A DNA stretch of 64,000 bases from Limnephilus marmoratus (Eukaryota; Arthropoda; Insecta; Trichoptera; Limnephilidae), in the NCBI GenBank assembly GCA_917880885.1, contig OU862919.1, forward strand, positions 16,076,001 to 16,140,000. Direction: 5' to 3'. Shown here one piece after another: positions 63,986-64,000 of this stretch. Position numbers and translations under genes: made by a program. Each line of letters begins with the position of its first letter. Positions within the stretch are counted from its first letter, which is position 1. The notes beneath the pieces were generated by a model that did not search any database, was not told the DNA's origin, and was given only the letters and a program-made list of their open reading frames with translations.

Positions 63986-64000
63986 CGTCGTTTTTGAGAT

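Overview
This window looks like intergenic or heterochromatin-like DNA from an insect. The evidence is an AT-rich background, many decayed non-LTR retrotransposons, Helitron ends (A-TC...CTAG-T), a piggyBac-type element flanked by TTAA, hAT elements, a decayed Crypton-like recombinase, a BEL/Pao-derived LTR element and an arthropod initiator (TCAGT) in its LTR. Clusters of GTACCTACC/TAGGTAC words hint at Lepidoptera or Hemiptera, but I cannot place the order. I recognise no complete host protein-coding gene. The best host candidates are a signal-peptide-like first exon at 19703-19819 (minus) and two GC-rich promoter-like islands at 6155-6324 and 33100-33250.

Layout. 1-4.4 kb: a Helitron end, then a minus-strand LINE (about 950-3970) split by a plus-strand poly(A) LINE (1657-3185) and by a short inverted-repeat element (3282-3546). 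4.4-14 kb: LINE fragments, a 24-bp minisatellite, hammerhead-like motifs of Penelope type, a small Helitron (10183-10630) and a LINE RT pseudogene (12749-13950). 14.0-15.9 kb: a piggyBac-like element with 15-bp TIRs, a split transposase N-terminus and a ~60-bp repeat array. 16-22.5 kb: foldbacks, the candidate exon and a TIR element. 22.7-24.9 kb: the longest uninterrupted reading frame, a LINE RT on the minus strand. 27.07-30.3 kb: a 3.2-kb DNA transposon with 26-bp TIRs, 4-bp TSD, subterminal ATTACC-TCC motifs and a degraded coiled-coil ORF. 30.3-39 kb: repeats, foldbacks and LINE remnants.

39.3-44.9 kb is the most unusual object: a 5.57-kb LTR retrotransposon with LTRs of 1420 bp that show no difference by eye, a 5-bp TSD (GACAT), a PBS matching tRNA-Tyr and a polypurine tract. 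Its pol is reduced to relics of BEL/Pao reverse transcriptase and integrase. Between those relics lies an open frame made of fifteen 29-residue repeats, whose repeat core resembles a tandem repeat inside the element's own LTR. It must have moved recently using proteins supplied in trans.

45.8-64 kb: a Helitron carrying a ~680-bp array of the 9-mer GGGGAAGGT; repeats; an apparent 5.2-kb Helitron (51233-56476) containing a hAT element (8-bp TSD CCTCTGCA), a second hAT-like element inside that, and a Crypton-like tyrosine recombinase pseudogene; then LINE pseudogenes, the largest at 60950-63295. Reading frames outside these elements are short and mostly chance. Most frameshifts in the pseudogenes fall in poly(A) runs, which may reflect decay or assembly error.
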